This document shows positions 51,175-59,954 of a DNA stretch of 64,000 bases, one piece after another. Position 1 is the first letter of the stretch; each line of letters begins with the position of its first letter. The notes below the pieces were generated by a model. That model saw nothing but the letters and a program-made list of their open reading frames with translations. It did no database searches and was not told the origin of the DNA. A program made the translations under genes and the position numbers. The stretch spans positions 1,949,749 to 2,013,748 of the forward strand of contig NZ_CP045997.1 in assembly GCF_010233585.1 (NCBI RefSeq), given 5' to 3'. The DNA is from Spirosoma endbachense (GTDB lineage: Bacteria > Bacteroidota > Bacteroidia > Cytophagales > Spirosomataceae).

Positions 51175-53709
51175 ATGAATAATACGTCTACAACTCGGTC
51201 AATTAGTTGGTTAATCGGGCTTATCCTGTTCTTTTCCTGGAACTTACAGTCGGAGGGCACCCCCCGGCGAATCGATCCTGGCCATCTGGTTCAGTCTAGT
51301 GAGTTCTTCAAGCTACTAACTCCAGCCGCTGACCTCCCTCCCCTCAGCGCGACGGCCACCGTGGGGGTGCCTTTTAGCTTCGATCTGCCCTTCCTGATCC
51401 CCCTCAACGGCACGACCTCCGTCTCTGTAACGGGGCTACCCGCCAATGGACTGAGTGTTCAACTTGGTTCCGGCTTTGGGTCAGTTATTAAGGGAACGCC
51501 CCTCACCTCAGGAGTGATGAATCTGACCCTGGTCAACTCCCAAACGCCCAGCGGCCTATCCGCCTGGCAAGCCATCACCCTCACCATCAACCCTCCGCTC
51601 CCTCCTCTTAGCGCGTCGGCCACCGTTGGGGTGCCTTTCAGCTTCGAGCTGGCCTTCCTGATCCCCCTCAACGGCACGACCTCCGTCTCTGTAACGGGGC
51701 TACCCGCTAATGGACTGAGCGTTCAAGCAGGTTCTCCAGGGTCAGCCATTAAGGGGACACCCCTCACCTCAGGAGTGATGAATCTGACTTTGGTCAACTC
51801 CCAAACGCCCAGCGGCCTGACCGCCTGGCAAGCCATCACCCTCACCATCGGCCCTCCACTCCCTCCTCTTAGCGCGACGGCCACCGTGGGGGTGCCTTTT
51901 AGCTTCAATCTGCCCTTCCTGATCCCCCTCAACGGCACGACTTCCGTCTCTGTAACGGGGCTACCCGCCAACGGACTGAGCGTTCAAGCAGGTTCCGGCT
52001 TTGGGTCAGCCATTAAGGGGACACCCCTCACCTCAGGAGTGATGAACCTAACCCTGGTCAACTCCCAAACGCCCAGCGGCCTGACCGCCTGGCAAGCCAT
52101 CACCCTCACCATCGGCCCTTCACTCCCTCCTCTTAGCGCGTCGGCCACCGTTGGGGTGCCTTTCAGCTTCGAGCTGGCCTTCCTGATCCCCCTCAACGGC
52201 ACGACTTCCGTCTCTGTAACGGGGCTACCCGCTAATGGACTGAGCGTTCAAGCAGGTTCCGGCTTTGGGTCAGCCATTAAAGGAACACCCCTCACCTCAG
52301 GAGTGATGAATCTGACTTTGGTCAACTCCCAAACGCCCAGCGGCCTGACTGCCTGGCAAGCCATCACCCTTACCATCGGCCCTCCGCTCCCTCCTCTTAG
52401 CGCGACGGCCACCGTTGGGGTGCCTTTTAGCTTCGATCTGCCCTTCCTGATCCCCCTCAACGGCACGACCTCCGTCTCTGTAACGGGGCTACCCGCCAAC
52501 GGACTGAGCGTTCAACTTGGTTCCGGCTTTGGGTCAGCCATTAAGGGGACACCCCTCACCTCAGGAGTGATGAATCTGACTTTGGTCAACTCCCAAACAC
52601 CCAGCGGCTTATCTGCCTGGCAAGCTATCACGCTCTACGTCACTGGAGGGGTTCTGACGCTACAGCCCCCCACCTATAACTGTGCAACAGGGGCTTTTCG
52701 GTTCAACACCAGCGGGGGAGATGGCAGCCCCATTACCTTCTTCGCCATTGGCATCACCGGGCTAACGACCAATCCAGATCAGTTTGTCGATACGGATCAG
52801 CGCACCGCCAGTGATGCACCGCCTATTCTGCTCCACGCCACGCAGAACGGTACAACAGTGACCTACCTATGGGACATCCGCGCTCAGTGCCCCGTCAATA
52901 AACCAGGGGGAACGCTGACGCTGCTGGCGCCAACCTACAACTGTGTAACAGGCTCGTTTCACTTCAACACCAACGGGGGGGATGGAAGCCCGATTACCTT
53001 CTTCGCCATTGGCATCACTGGGCCAACCACGTCACCTGACCAGTTTGTCGATACAGGATTGCGCACTGCCAGTGATGCACCGCCTATTCTGCTCTACGCC
53101 ACACAGAACGGTACGACCGTGACCTACTTATGGGACATCCGCGCTCAGTGTCCCGTCACGCCCACTCCCCCGAGCAGCACGTTGACGCTGTTAGCGCCAA
53201 CCTACAACTGTGCAACGGGGGCCTTTCGGTTCAACACCAGCGGAGGGGATGGCAGCCCGATTACCTTCTTCGCCATTGGTATTACGGGATCAACGACCAA
53301 TCCGGATCAGTTTGTCGATACAGAACTGCGCACCGCCAACGATACCCAACCGATTCTGCTCCAGGCCACGCAGAACGGTACGACGGTGACTTACCTATGG
53401 AACCTGAAAGCAGTCTGTGGTCGGGCGCGACTTAGTGCAGTTGAACCGGATCGTAAATTAAGCGTGAAAGTCCTGGGCAACCCAGTCGTGGGCGAGATAG
53501 TGCACATTGAGGTGAGTGGGGCTGAAGGCCAGCCCATGTTCGTAGCTTTACTCGATCAACAGGGACGCCCCGTGAGCGAGGAACATATTATGCAGGCAGC
53601 TGCTATTGAGCGACTTGATGTAAAGCTTGGCCGTTCACCAGGCGTGCATTTGCTTCAGGTAAATATCCCAGGTCAAACGGAAGTGGTACGGGTGTTGAAG
53701 ACGGAATAA
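51175..53709 (+). CDS. Secreted surface protein of near-identical tandem repeats with C-terminal sorting-like domain
   Basis: An 844-residue protein with a signal peptide (WLIGLILFFSWNLQS). Five Ig-like repeats of 87-88 residues (51334-52650) follow, each with ATVGVPFSF, LIPLNGTTSVSVTGLPANGL and GVMNLTLVNSQTPSG, then three repeats of about 87-89 residues (52651 to ~53427), each with PTYNCxTGxFxFNT, DGSPITFFAIGITG and QNGTTVTYLWDI. The last ~90 residues (KLSVKVLGNPVVGEIVHIEV ... VHLLQVNIPG) resemble the type IX secretion sorting domain. The repeats are almost identical at DNA level, so the array is young or kept uniform by recombination. It stands alone between two terminators. Confidence 0.86.
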   Translation: MNNTSTTRSISWLIGLILFFSWNLQSEGTPRRIDPGHLVQSSEFFKLLTPAADLPPLSATATVGVPFSFDLPFLIPLNGTTSVSVTGLPANGLSVQLGSGFGSVIKGTPLTSGVMNLTLVNSQTPSGLSAWQAITLTINPPLPPLSASATVGVPFSFELAFLIPLNGTTSVSVTGLPANGLSVQAGSPGSAIKGTPLTSGVMNLTLVNSQTPSGLTAWQAITLTIGPPLPPLSATATVGVPFSFNLPFLIPLNGTTSVSVTGLPANGLSVQAGSGFGSAIKGTPLTSGVMNLTLVNSQTPSGLTAWQAITLTIGPSLPPLSASATVGVPFSFELAFLIPLNGTTSVSVTGLPANGLSVQAGSGFGSAIKGTPLTSGVMNLTLVNSQTPSGLTAWQAITLTIGPPLPPLSATATVGVPFSFDLPFLIPLNGTTSVSVTGLPANGLSVQLGSGFGSAIKGTPLTSGVMNLTLVNSQTPSGLSAWQAITLYVTGGVLTLQPPTYNCATGAFRFNTSGGDGSPITFFAIGITGLTTNPDQFVDTDQRTASDAPPILLHATQNGTTVTYLWDIRAQCPVNKPGGTLTLLAPTYNCVTGSFHFNTNGGDGSPITFFAIGITGPTTSPDQFVDTGLRTASDAPPILLYATQNGTTVTYLWDIRAQCPVTPTPPSSTLTLLAPTYNCATGAFRFNTSGGDGSPITFFAIGITGSTTNPDQFVDTELRTANDTQPILLQATQNGTTVTYLWNLKAVCGRARLSAVEPDRKLSVKVLGNPVVGEIVHIEVSGAEGQPMFVALLDQQGRPVSEEHIMQAAAIERLDVKLGRSPGVHLLQVNIPGQTEVVRVLKTE
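51334..52650 (+). repeat. Five tandem 261-264 bp repeats inside the surface-protein gene
   Basis: Copies start at 51334, 51598, 51859, 52123 and 52387. Four are 264 bp; the second is 261 bp because one codon is missing (AGSPG in place of AGSGFG). The copies differ at few positions; copies 1, 3 and 5 share ATATVGVPFSF(D/N)LPF, while 2 and 4 share the SASATVGVPFSFELAF variant, an alternating pattern. Confidence 0.85.
52651..53427 (+). repeat. Three tandem ~261-267 bp repeats inside the surface-protein gene
   Basis: Copies start at 52651, 52912 and 53179, each opening with CTGACGCT and coding for LTL.(P/A)PTYNC. The third is followed by a CGRARLSAVEP linker to the C-terminal domain. DNA identity is high but lower than in the first array. 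Confidence 0.8.
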
Positions 53710-53739
53710 GCAACCCAGCCTGCTTCAGGATATAAAGCG

Positions 53740-53770
53740 AAAGCCCGAATCGTATTGATTTGGGCTTTTT
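53740..53770 (+). terminator. Intrinsic terminator after the repeat-protein gene
   Basis: Arms 53740-53751 and 53757-53768 pair over 12 positions (one G-U) around a 5-base loop; T5 follows at 53766-53770. It starts about 30 bases after the stop codon. Confidence 0.8.
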
Positions 53771-53963
53771 GTTTGATTTAAAAGCAAAGTAGAAGTATAG
53801 CATAAAACTTCTGATTGAGGTTTTATGAATAATTATAAGCCTGCACTATCGTGCCGCAACCGAACGATTCGATACAAGCTTACTTAACCGGTTATGACTG
53901 ACTAAATTCAATCTGAGCCACTACCTGAAAGCCTGCTCTCACGTAGACCACCGGAAATCTTCG

Positions 53964-53971
53964 TACCTTTG
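53964..53971 (+). promoter_or_regulatory. -7 promoter box TACCTTTG just before the threonylcarbamoyl-AMP synthase gene
   Basis: The octamer matches TAnnTTTG and ends 5 bases before the ATG at 53977, so transcription probably starts at or within a few bases of the start codon, giving a leaderless or nearly leaderless mRNA. Confidence 0.55.
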
Positions 53972-53976
53972 CGCCC

Positions 53977-54930
53977 ATGACGCAGATTGGCACGGATGTT
54001 CGTCTAGCAGCCGAGTTTTTACAAGCAGGTAATGTTGTCGGGATTCCGACCGAAACGGTATATGGACTGGCTGGCAATGCCTTTAATCCGGATGCTGTAC
54101 TGACTATTTTTCGGGTCAAAAATCGCCCGGCTTTCGACCCACTGATTATTCATACTGATTCATTGGCAAAGGTCGAACAGTTTGTCACTTCAGTTCCCGA
54201 ACCAGCCCAAAAACTTGCCCGGATGTTCTGGCCTGGACCGTTGACACTGCTTTTGCCTAAGCACGACCAAATTTCGGATCTCGTTACGTCGGGCTTGCCT
54301 ACTGTTGCCGTACGCATTCCCAACCATCCGCTCACCCTAGACCTGTTGCGCTCGATTGATTTCCCATTAGCGGCTCCAAGTGCCAACCCGTTCGGCTACA
54401 TCAGCCCGACTACGGCCCAGCACGTGGCCGATCAATTGGGCGATCAAATTCCGTACATTCTGGACGGTGGCCCGGCCAGCATTGGTCTGGAATCGACAAT
54501 TATTGGATTTGAGAACAGAAAGGCTACCGTTTTCCGGCTGGGTGGTATGGCCCTTGAGCAAATCGAAGGGGTCATTGGGCCAGTTGATGTACGAACTCAT
54601 TCGACTTCTAACCCCAATGCTCCTGGCATGCTAAGCAGCCATTATGCTCCGCGTAAACCACTTATATTGCTTAAACCGGGCGAAAGTCCTCAGCCCGACA
54701 AACGCGCCGGAGCATTGGCTTTTCGAGAGCCATTTGGTGGCATATCGCCTGATAATCAGCGGATACTATCCCCTACCGGTGACCTGAACGAAGCGGCCAA
54801 AAATCTATTTGCGCACTTAAGAACGCTTGATGCGCTTCCCGTTGATGTTATCTACGCAGAACAACTTCCCAATCAGGGGCTGGGCTGGGCCATAAACGAC
54901 CGCTTGAAACGGGCATCGGTACAGGACTGA
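53977..54930 (+). CDS. tsaC: L-threonylcarbamoyladenylate synthase (TsaC/Sua5 family)
   Basis: A 317-residue cytoplasmic enzyme. The YrdC domain (~8-190) has GIPTETVYGLAGNAFN, the lysine/arginine pair in RVKNRPAFDPLI and the SAN motif in APSANPFGYIS; it binds ATP, threonine and bicarbonate. The C-terminal ~115 residues (PGMLSSHYAPRKPLIL onward) form the Sua5/YwlC accessory domain, so this is the long type. It makes threonylcarbamoyl-AMP for the t6A modification of tRNAs that read ANN codons. Gene context gives no further partner. The short distance from the -7 box suggests a leaderless mRNA. Confidence 0.94.
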   Translation: MTQIGTDVRLAAEFLQAGNVVGIPTETVYGLAGNAFNPDAVLTIFRVKNRPAFDPLIIHTDSLAKVEQFVTSVPEPAQKLARMFWPGPLTLLLPKHDQISDLVTSGLPTVAVRIPNHPLTLDLLRSIDFPLAAPSANPFGYISPTTAQHVADQLGDQIPYILDGGPASIGLESTIIGFENRKATVFRLGGMALEQIEGVIGPVDVRTHSTSNPNAPGMLSSHYAPRKPLILLKPGESPQPDKRAGALAFREPFGGISPDNQRILSPTGDLNEAAKNLFAHLRTLDALPVDVIYAEQLPNQGLGWAINDRLKRASVQD

Positions 54931-54944
54931 CACTCTGACAAAAA

Positions 54945-55874
54945 TCAGTCAACGTCCAGTTCTTTACTCCTCCCCTGCAAGCCACCGGTATGAACAGCTA
55001 CAACCGTAGCATCGTTGGGAAAGTAGCCCTGACGGGCCAGATCGTAAATACCGTAGAGCATTTTCCCGGTGTAGATCTGTTCAAGCTTAACACCTGTTTT
55101 CCGTTCAAATGCCTGAATAAAAGCAATCAGCTCGGGCGTAGTTTTAGCATATCCGCCAAAAGGATAGTCAACTTGTCTGAGCCGGGCATGAGCCCGTCCA
55201 GCTTCTATCGGTTCAGGCTCCAGTTTAGCCAGGTCAAGCCCTTTTAGCACCACAAACCCCAACACCACAGTTTCTTTCGGTGCCGATCGCGCCAGACCGG
55301 CAACCGTACCACCCGTTCCGACCGGGCAACACACATAGTCGGGAATACGGCTTAGCTGGGCAATTAATTCGGGAATGATTTCGGTCGTACCGCATATCGC
55401 CAGTTCATTGGTTCCCCCTTCGGGAATCACATAACACGGCCCGAATCGATTTATCAGGTCGGCCTGGAAATCTGGATCATTTTTCTGACGATACTCGGCT
55501 CGGCTTACAAAATACAGGGTCATTCCACACGATTCGCAAAAGGCCAGCGTCGGGTTGCGAGCAGAAGTTGCCAACTCGTCCCCTCGCACAATGCCGATGG
55601 TTTTGAAACCAAATACCTGCCCCGCGGCAGCCGTCGCATACAGGTGGTTGGAATAGGCCCCGCCAAAAGTTAGTAATGTGTTTAAATTCTGCTTCTGAGC
55701 TTCCAGCAGGTTATATTTCAGCTTACGCCATTTGTTACCAGAAACGAGTGGATGCAGCAAGTCGTCCCGTTTCAGGTACAGCCGAATACCGATGGGCTCG
55801 GGAAATGGATCGTTGAGCAGTTGGACCGGCGAGTTACCAGCTAATTCGGCCAGTTGCCGGGCAAGTTCGTCCAT
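54945..55874 (-). CDS. D-cysteine desulfhydrase/ACC deaminase-like PLP enzyme
   Basis: A 309-residue enzyme of PLP fold-type II. Lys48 in SGNKWRKLKYN is the Schiff-base lysine, followed by LTFGGAYSNHLYATAAAG (the nucleophile-serine helix) and PEGGTNELAICG; the GTGGTVAGLA loop binds phosphate. This is the ACC deaminase/D-cysteine desulfhydrase branch. The reaction removes H2S or ammonia from D-cysteine or related amino acids. It overlaps no neighbour and is convergent with the tsaC gene (14-base gap). Confidence 0.9.
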   Translation of the reverse strand: MDELARQLAELAGNSPVQLLNDPFPEPIGIRLYLKRDDLLHPLVSGNKWRKLKYNLLEAQKQNLNTLLTFGGAYSNHLYATAAAGQVFGFKTIGIVRGDELATSARNPTLAFCESCGMTLYFVSRAEYRQKNDPDFQADLINRFGPCYVIPEGGTNELAICGTTEIIPELIAQLSRIPDYVCCPVGTGGTVAGLARSAPKETVVLGFVVLKGLDLAKLEPEPIEAGRAHARLRQVDYPFGGYAKTTPELIAFIQAFERKTGVKLEQIYTGKMLYGIYDLARQGYFPNDATVVAVHTGGLQGRSKELDVD

Positions 55875-55880
55875 AATCCT

Positions 55881-55888
55881 TATTTTTG
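55881..55888 (+). promoter_or_regulatory. -7 promoter box TATTTTTG for the pseudouridine synthase gene
   Basis: The octamer matches TAnnTTTG and lies ~110 bases upstream of the ATG at 56001, leaving a leader of about 105 bases. The divergent PLP enzyme gene starts at 55874. Confidence 0.45.
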
Positions 55889-56000
55889 CTGTTTATACGG
55901 TTTTTATAGCTTGCCGGGAGGAAATCAGCAAACAGGCATCAAAACTTGCCTGAAGCTGCGCGACACCCCTCGGCTATGCTACATCTGCAAATCTGAGAAA

Positions 56001-57035
56001 ATGGTAGCGGAAACGGAAGACGAATTACCCGAAGACGACGAATTATACGAACATCACCGCATTGTGGTCGATAAAGGCCAGAGCCTGCTGCGCATCGACC
56101 GGTTCCTGATGGACCGGCTCCAGAATGCCACGCGCACCAAAATTCAGGCCGCTATTGATGTAGAGTCCGTACAGGTAAACGGGAAAATCACCAAAGCCAG
56201 CTACAAAATCAAACCGGCGGATGTAATAACCGTTTCGCTGCCTCACCCACCCCGCGATACCGATATTAAGCCGGAAAACATTCCGCTTACTATTGTTTTT
56301 GAAGATGACGACCTGCTTGTGCTCAACAAACCAGCCGGTATGGTTGTGCATCCCGCCCACGGCAACTGGGATGGTACGCTGGTCAACGCACTGGTTTATC
56401 ACTTCCAGAACCTGCCCACCTCCCGAAATGGCGATATCAGGCCGGGGCTGGTACACCGGATTGATAAGGATACGTCGGGCCTGATGGTTATTGCCAAGAC
56501 GGAATACGCCATGACGCACCTGGCAAGGCAGTTTTTTGACCACAGTATCGAGCGTACCTACAATGCGCTTGTCTGGGGACAACCGGAGCCACCCGATGGT
56601 ATCATCACGGGTTATATCGGTCGAAGCGTGAGGGACCGAAAAGTGCAGGTGATCTATGATGACGAAGCCAAGGGTAAATGGTCGGTTACGCATTATAAAA
56701 CACTGGAACCCTTACGCTACGTCACACTGGTTCAGTGTAATCTGGAAACAGGCCGTACGCATCAGATCCGGGCACACATGAAGCATATTGGGCATCCCTT
56801 ATTCAACGATGCCATGTATGGCGGTGATCGCATTCTTCGGGGCAATCCGGTCGGCAGCTATAAAGCCTTTGTCGAAAACGCCTTTAAGTTATTACCCCGG
56901 CAGGCATTACACGCGAAATCATTAGGCTTTATCCATCCACGCAGTCGCCAGTGGCTTCAGTTTGACTCTGACCTCCCCGACGATTTTCAGGCTACTCTGA
57001 CAAAATGGAAGAATTTAATTGCCAATGCACAATGA
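56001..57035 (+). CDS. RluA/RluD family pseudouridine synthase
   Basis: ATG at 56001 gives 344 residues; the longer upstream frame overlaps the divergent promoter and is rejected. Residues ~25-85 form an S4 RNA-binding domain (RIDRFLMDRLQNATRTKIQA), and the catalytic domain follows with VLNKPAGMVVHPAHG and the active-site Asp155 in HRIDKDTSGL, then LETGRTHQIRAH. S4 plus this motif point to RluD-type enzymes that modify 23S rRNA helix 69. It is followed by a GNAT gene 77 bases later. Confidence 0.94.
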   Translation: MVAETEDELPEDDELYEHHRIVVDKGQSLLRIDRFLMDRLQNATRTKIQAAIDVESVQVNGKITKASYKIKPADVITVSLPHPPRDTDIKPENIPLTIVFEDDDLLVLNKPAGMVVHPAHGNWDGTLVNALVYHFQNLPTSRNGDIRPGLVHRIDKDTSGLMVIAKTEYAMTHLARQFFDHSIERTYNALVWGQPEPPDGIITGYIGRSVRDRKVQVIYDDEAKGKWSVTHYKTLEPLRYVTLVQCNLETGRTHQIRAHMKHIGHPLFNDAMYGGDRILRGNPVGSYKAFVENAFKLLPRQALHAKSLGFIHPRSRQWLQFDSDLPDDFQATLTKWKNLIANAQ

Positions 57036-57112
57036 ATACGGTGCAATCAGTCTGCTCATCGTCCCTTTAACACCAATCCTTCATTTTATAGATCCTCTAC
57101 TACATTATACCC

Positions 57113-57565
57113 ATGATTTCGATTCGTCCTGGCACCCGTACCGACATTCCACAAGCCTTTGCTCTAGTAACTGAACTTGCCGTTTACGAATTAGCAGCCG
57201 ATCAGGTAACCAATTCCGCTGAGCAGATGGCCGATGATGGCTTCGGAGCCAATCCACTTTTCGGGATGCTTGTCGCTGAAGATTCTGAAAGTCAGAAAAT
57301 TGTTGGCATGGCCTTGTATTATTTTCGGTATTCGACCTGGAAAGGCAAGCGTCTTTACCTGGAAGATATTATTGTTACCGAAGATTTTCGGGGTTATGGC
57401 ATCGGAAAATTACTTTTAGATGCTACCATTGAAATGGCTCATGAGACCCATTGCACGGGCATGATGTGGCAGGTACTCGACTGGAATAAGCCTGCTATTG
57501 GCTTCTATCAGCAATTTGGTACCCGTTTCGACGACGGCTGGACGAACTGTCATCTGGATTTTTGA
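57113..57565 (+). CDS. GNAT family N-acetyltransferase (diamine/spermidine-acetyltransferase-like)
   Basis: A 150-residue enzyme. The acetyl-CoA motif is DFRGYGIGKLLL with the preceding strand LYLEDIIV, and the tail MMWQVLDWNKPAIGFYQQFG fits the SSAT branch. It transfers acetyl groups to amines; the exact substrate is unknown. It follows the pseudouridine synthase on the same strand and ends in a hairpin at 57585-57624. Confidence 0.92.
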   Translation: MISIRPGTRTDIPQAFALVTELAVYELAADQVTNSAEQMADDGFGANPLFGMLVAEDSESQKIVGMALYYFRYSTWKGKRLYLEDIIVTEDFRGYGIGKLLLDATIEMAHETHCTGMMWQVLDWNKPAIGFYQQFGTRFDDGWTNCHLDF

Positions 57566-57584
57566 ACAGGGAATAGGATGCCCG

Positions 57585-57624
57585 GAGCAGGGAGAAAGGC
57601 CCGTTTCCTAAAATCTCCCTGCTC
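57585..57624 (+). terminator. 11-bp hairpin after the GNAT gene
   Basis: GAGCAGGGAGA (57585-57595) and its exact reverse complement at 57614-57624 enclose an 18-base loop, 19 bases after the stop codon. No T-run follows, so it may be weak or a 3'-end protector. Confidence 0.5.
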
Positions 57625-57653
57625 ATTGCGCCCTGCCCCATGCGCAAAAACCC

Positions 57654-57661
57654 TATCTTTG
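57654..57661 (+). promoter_or_regulatory. -7 promoter box TATCTTTG for the glycosyltransferase gene
   Basis: The octamer matches TAnnTTTG and lies 23 bases before the ATG at 57685. Confidence 0.55.
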
Positions 57662-57684
57662 CGGTTCGAGAATAGTGACAAAGC

Positions 57685-59943
57685 ATGACGTATCGTCAAC
57701 GTAAAGCCATCCGAATCGCTGGCTGGGTATTTCTTAGTATATTTTTATTGGGCTGTGTAGGTGCCGGTATTGCTTATTCCAAGCGTGAAAGCCTGCTTCA
57801 ATCTGCCCTTGAGCGAGCCATCCGAAAAGCAAAGCGAGACTACAATCTTGACGTTCGGATCGGCTCGGCCAAATTTACAGGTCTAAGCTCCCTGGCCTTT
57901 ACTGATATTTCGGTCGTTCCCGAAAAACGCGACAGTCTGGCTCGTATCAAGCGGGTAGAATTAGCCGTTCGGTTCTGGCCACTGCTGGCTGGTAAAGTCG
58001 GCTTATCTGGTATGACCCTCGAAAATGGGCTTATTCAGGTCATAAAGCGCGATTCGCTCACTAATATTGATTTTCTGCTCCGTCGAAAGCGCGACTCGAC
58101 AGAAACAGATAGTCCCAATGAGAGCAGCAGGCACACCGATTTATCGAATGTGGCCGAGAATCTGATCGACAATATTCTTTCTAAAATCCCCGAAGACCTG
58201 AACATTAGTAATCTGGAGTTTCGGGGCATGGACAATAAGGATACGATCAGTCTGCTTACGCAAACAGCTACCATTAAGGATGAAGCGGTCCTATCGACAC
58301 TCAAGCTGAATGGTAATCAGGCCACCTGGCACGTTACCGGTACGGCCGATCCCGCTGACCGCGAATATGATCTGGCGCTCTATGCCGAGGGTCGGGGCGG
58401 ACGCCCTAAACCACTCGAATTATCGTATATTCAGAAGCGATTCAATCTGAAATTACAGGCAGATACAGTTCGGGCCCAGCTTCGCGATGTAGATCGGGCG
58501 GGTGATGAGTTTCGACTCGAAGGGGTAGGCTCCGTGCGAAATCTGCGGATTAACCACCCAGCCATTGCCCGAACGGATGTGCTTGTGCCACAAGCTTCGA
58601 TGAATGCGAATCTGTTTGTAGGCGAAGATTATGTGGGTGTCGATAGCTCATCAGTCGTTCGACTTGGCGAAGTCAGTGCACGACCGTTTATAAAATACCA
58701 GCTAAAGCCAACCAAGATTTATGATGTGCAGTTGCATACCGATCTGCTGGATGCACAGGCACTTTTCAACTCATTTCCGCAGGGTCTGTTTGAATCGCTG
58801 GAAGGTATGCAGGTAGCCGGAAAGCTAAAATACGACGCAACATTCCATCTGGATACCTCCCTACCTGACTCCGTGCAGTTTAATTCGGGGCTGACACCCG
58901 AAGGGTTTCGGGTGTTGAAAATGGGACGCACTGATTTTGCTGCCATCAATCACCCATTCATTTATACCCCATACGAGAAAGGAAAACCCGTTCGGGATAT
59001 CATGATTGGTCCCGAAAATCCGGACTATACGCCACTGAATCAGATTTCGCCCGATCTGCGTAATGCGTTATTAACCTCAGAAGATTATAATTTTTTCACC
59101 CACAAAGGGTTCAATGAAAAAGCGTTTCGGGTATCTATTGCCACCAATTTCAAGGAGAAATCCTTCAAACGCGGGGCAAGTACCATATCGATGCAGCTGG
59201 TTAAAAACGCCTTTCTGAATCGCAATAAAACGCTCTCCCGTAAAGTCGAAGAGATTTTGATTGTCTGGTTGATCGAAAACGAACACATCGTTCCGAAAAA
59301 CCGGATGTATGAGGTCTATCTAAACATTATTGAGTGGGGACGTAACATTTATGGCATCGGCGAAGCAGCTCGGTATTATTTCGCAAAAAGCCCCGCCGAT
59401 CTCAATCTAGGCGAAAGTATTTTCCTGGCGTTTGTCGTTCCACGCCCTAAACGCGCCCTCGACTGGTTTTTACCCGACGGTTCGCTACAGGCCCGGAATG
59501 TACGCGGTTATTTCCGGCTCATTGGAAAAATCATGGCCCGACGCGGATTAACCGCGCCCGATTCAGGTGCTTTTGGATTCTATGATGTTCGATTGCGCGA
59601 AGGGCTTCGGCGCCAGATTGCACCGGTCGATTCCCTGTTCCAGAGCGACAGCCTGATGACCGAACCGGTTGACGGGACTGATGAGGACAATGACGAAGGA
59701 ACCGGAATTGGAAACTTCTTCCGGCGGTTATTTAAAGGCAAGAAAAGCGACGAGAAAAGCACGACCGATGAGGTGCCAGCGGTTCAACCCGACCGTCGAC
59801 CTGCTGATCGTCCTGATGTTCTTCCCAGCGAACCCGTTACAACTGACACGGTAAAGACCCGTAAGCAACTTCGCCAGGAACGACGCGAACGCAAGCGTAG
59901 GGAGAAGGAAGCTCAAAAGGAGTTAGAAAATAATAATCCATAA
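57685..59943 (+). CDS. Monofunctional GT51 peptidoglycan glycosyltransferase with large N-terminal periplasmic region
   Basis: A 752-residue membrane protein. One N-terminal helix (IAGWVFLSIFLLGCVGAGIAY) is followed by ~390 residues of beta-rich, AsmA-like periplasmic sequence. The GT51 domain (~415-640) carries the catalytic Glu466 in TSEDYNFFTHKGF, the GASTISMQLVKN segment, RKVEEILIVWLIE and YLNIIEWGRNIYG, which are the donor/acceptor motifs of class A PBPs. No transpeptidase domain follows; the last ~100 residues are Asp/Arg/Lys-rich. It polymerises glycan strands. The AsmA-like region is unusual for a bacterial transglycosylase, though such proteins occur in Bacteroidota. The next small gene starts 11 bases later. 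Confidence 0.92.
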   Translation: MTYRQRKAIRIAGWVFLSIFLLGCVGAGIAYSKRESLLQSALERAIRKAKRDYNLDVRIGSAKFTGLSSLAFTDISVVPEKRDSLARIKRVELAVRFWPLLAGKVGLSGMTLENGLIQVIKRDSLTNIDFLLRRKRDSTETDSPNESSRHTDLSNVAENLIDNILSKIPEDLNISNLEFRGMDNKDTISLLTQTATIKDEAVLSTLKLNGNQATWHVTGTADPADREYDLALYAEGRGGRPKPLELSYIQKRFNLKLQADTVRAQLRDVDRAGDEFRLEGVGSVRNLRINHPAIARTDVLVPQASMNANLFVGEDYVGVDSSSVVRLGEVSARPFIKYQLKPTKIYDVQLHTDLLDAQALFNSFPQGLFESLEGMQVAGKLKYDATFHLDTSLPDSVQFNSGLTPEGFRVLKMGRTDFAAINHPFIYTPYEKGKPVRDIMIGPENPDYTPLNQISPDLRNALLTSEDYNFFTHKGFNEKAFRVSIATNFKEKSFKRGASTISMQLVKNAFLNRNKTLSRKVEEILIVWLIENEHIVPKNRMYEVYLNIIEWGRNIYGIGEAARYYFAKSPADLNLGESIFLAFVVPRPKRALDWFLPDGSLQARNVRGYFRLIGKIMARRGLTAPDSGAFGFYDVRLREGLRRQIAPVDSLFQSDSLMTEPVDGTDEDNDEGTGIGNFFRRLFKGKKSDEKSTTDEVPAVQPDRRPADRPDVLPSEPVTTDTVKTRKQLRQERRERKRREKEAQKELENNNP

Positions 59944-59954
59944 AGCGATTCATA

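Noticed and set aside
51459..52499. Repeated minus-strand frames across the tandem repeats.
   Set aside because: They exist only because the coding repeats recur; they carry no independent features.
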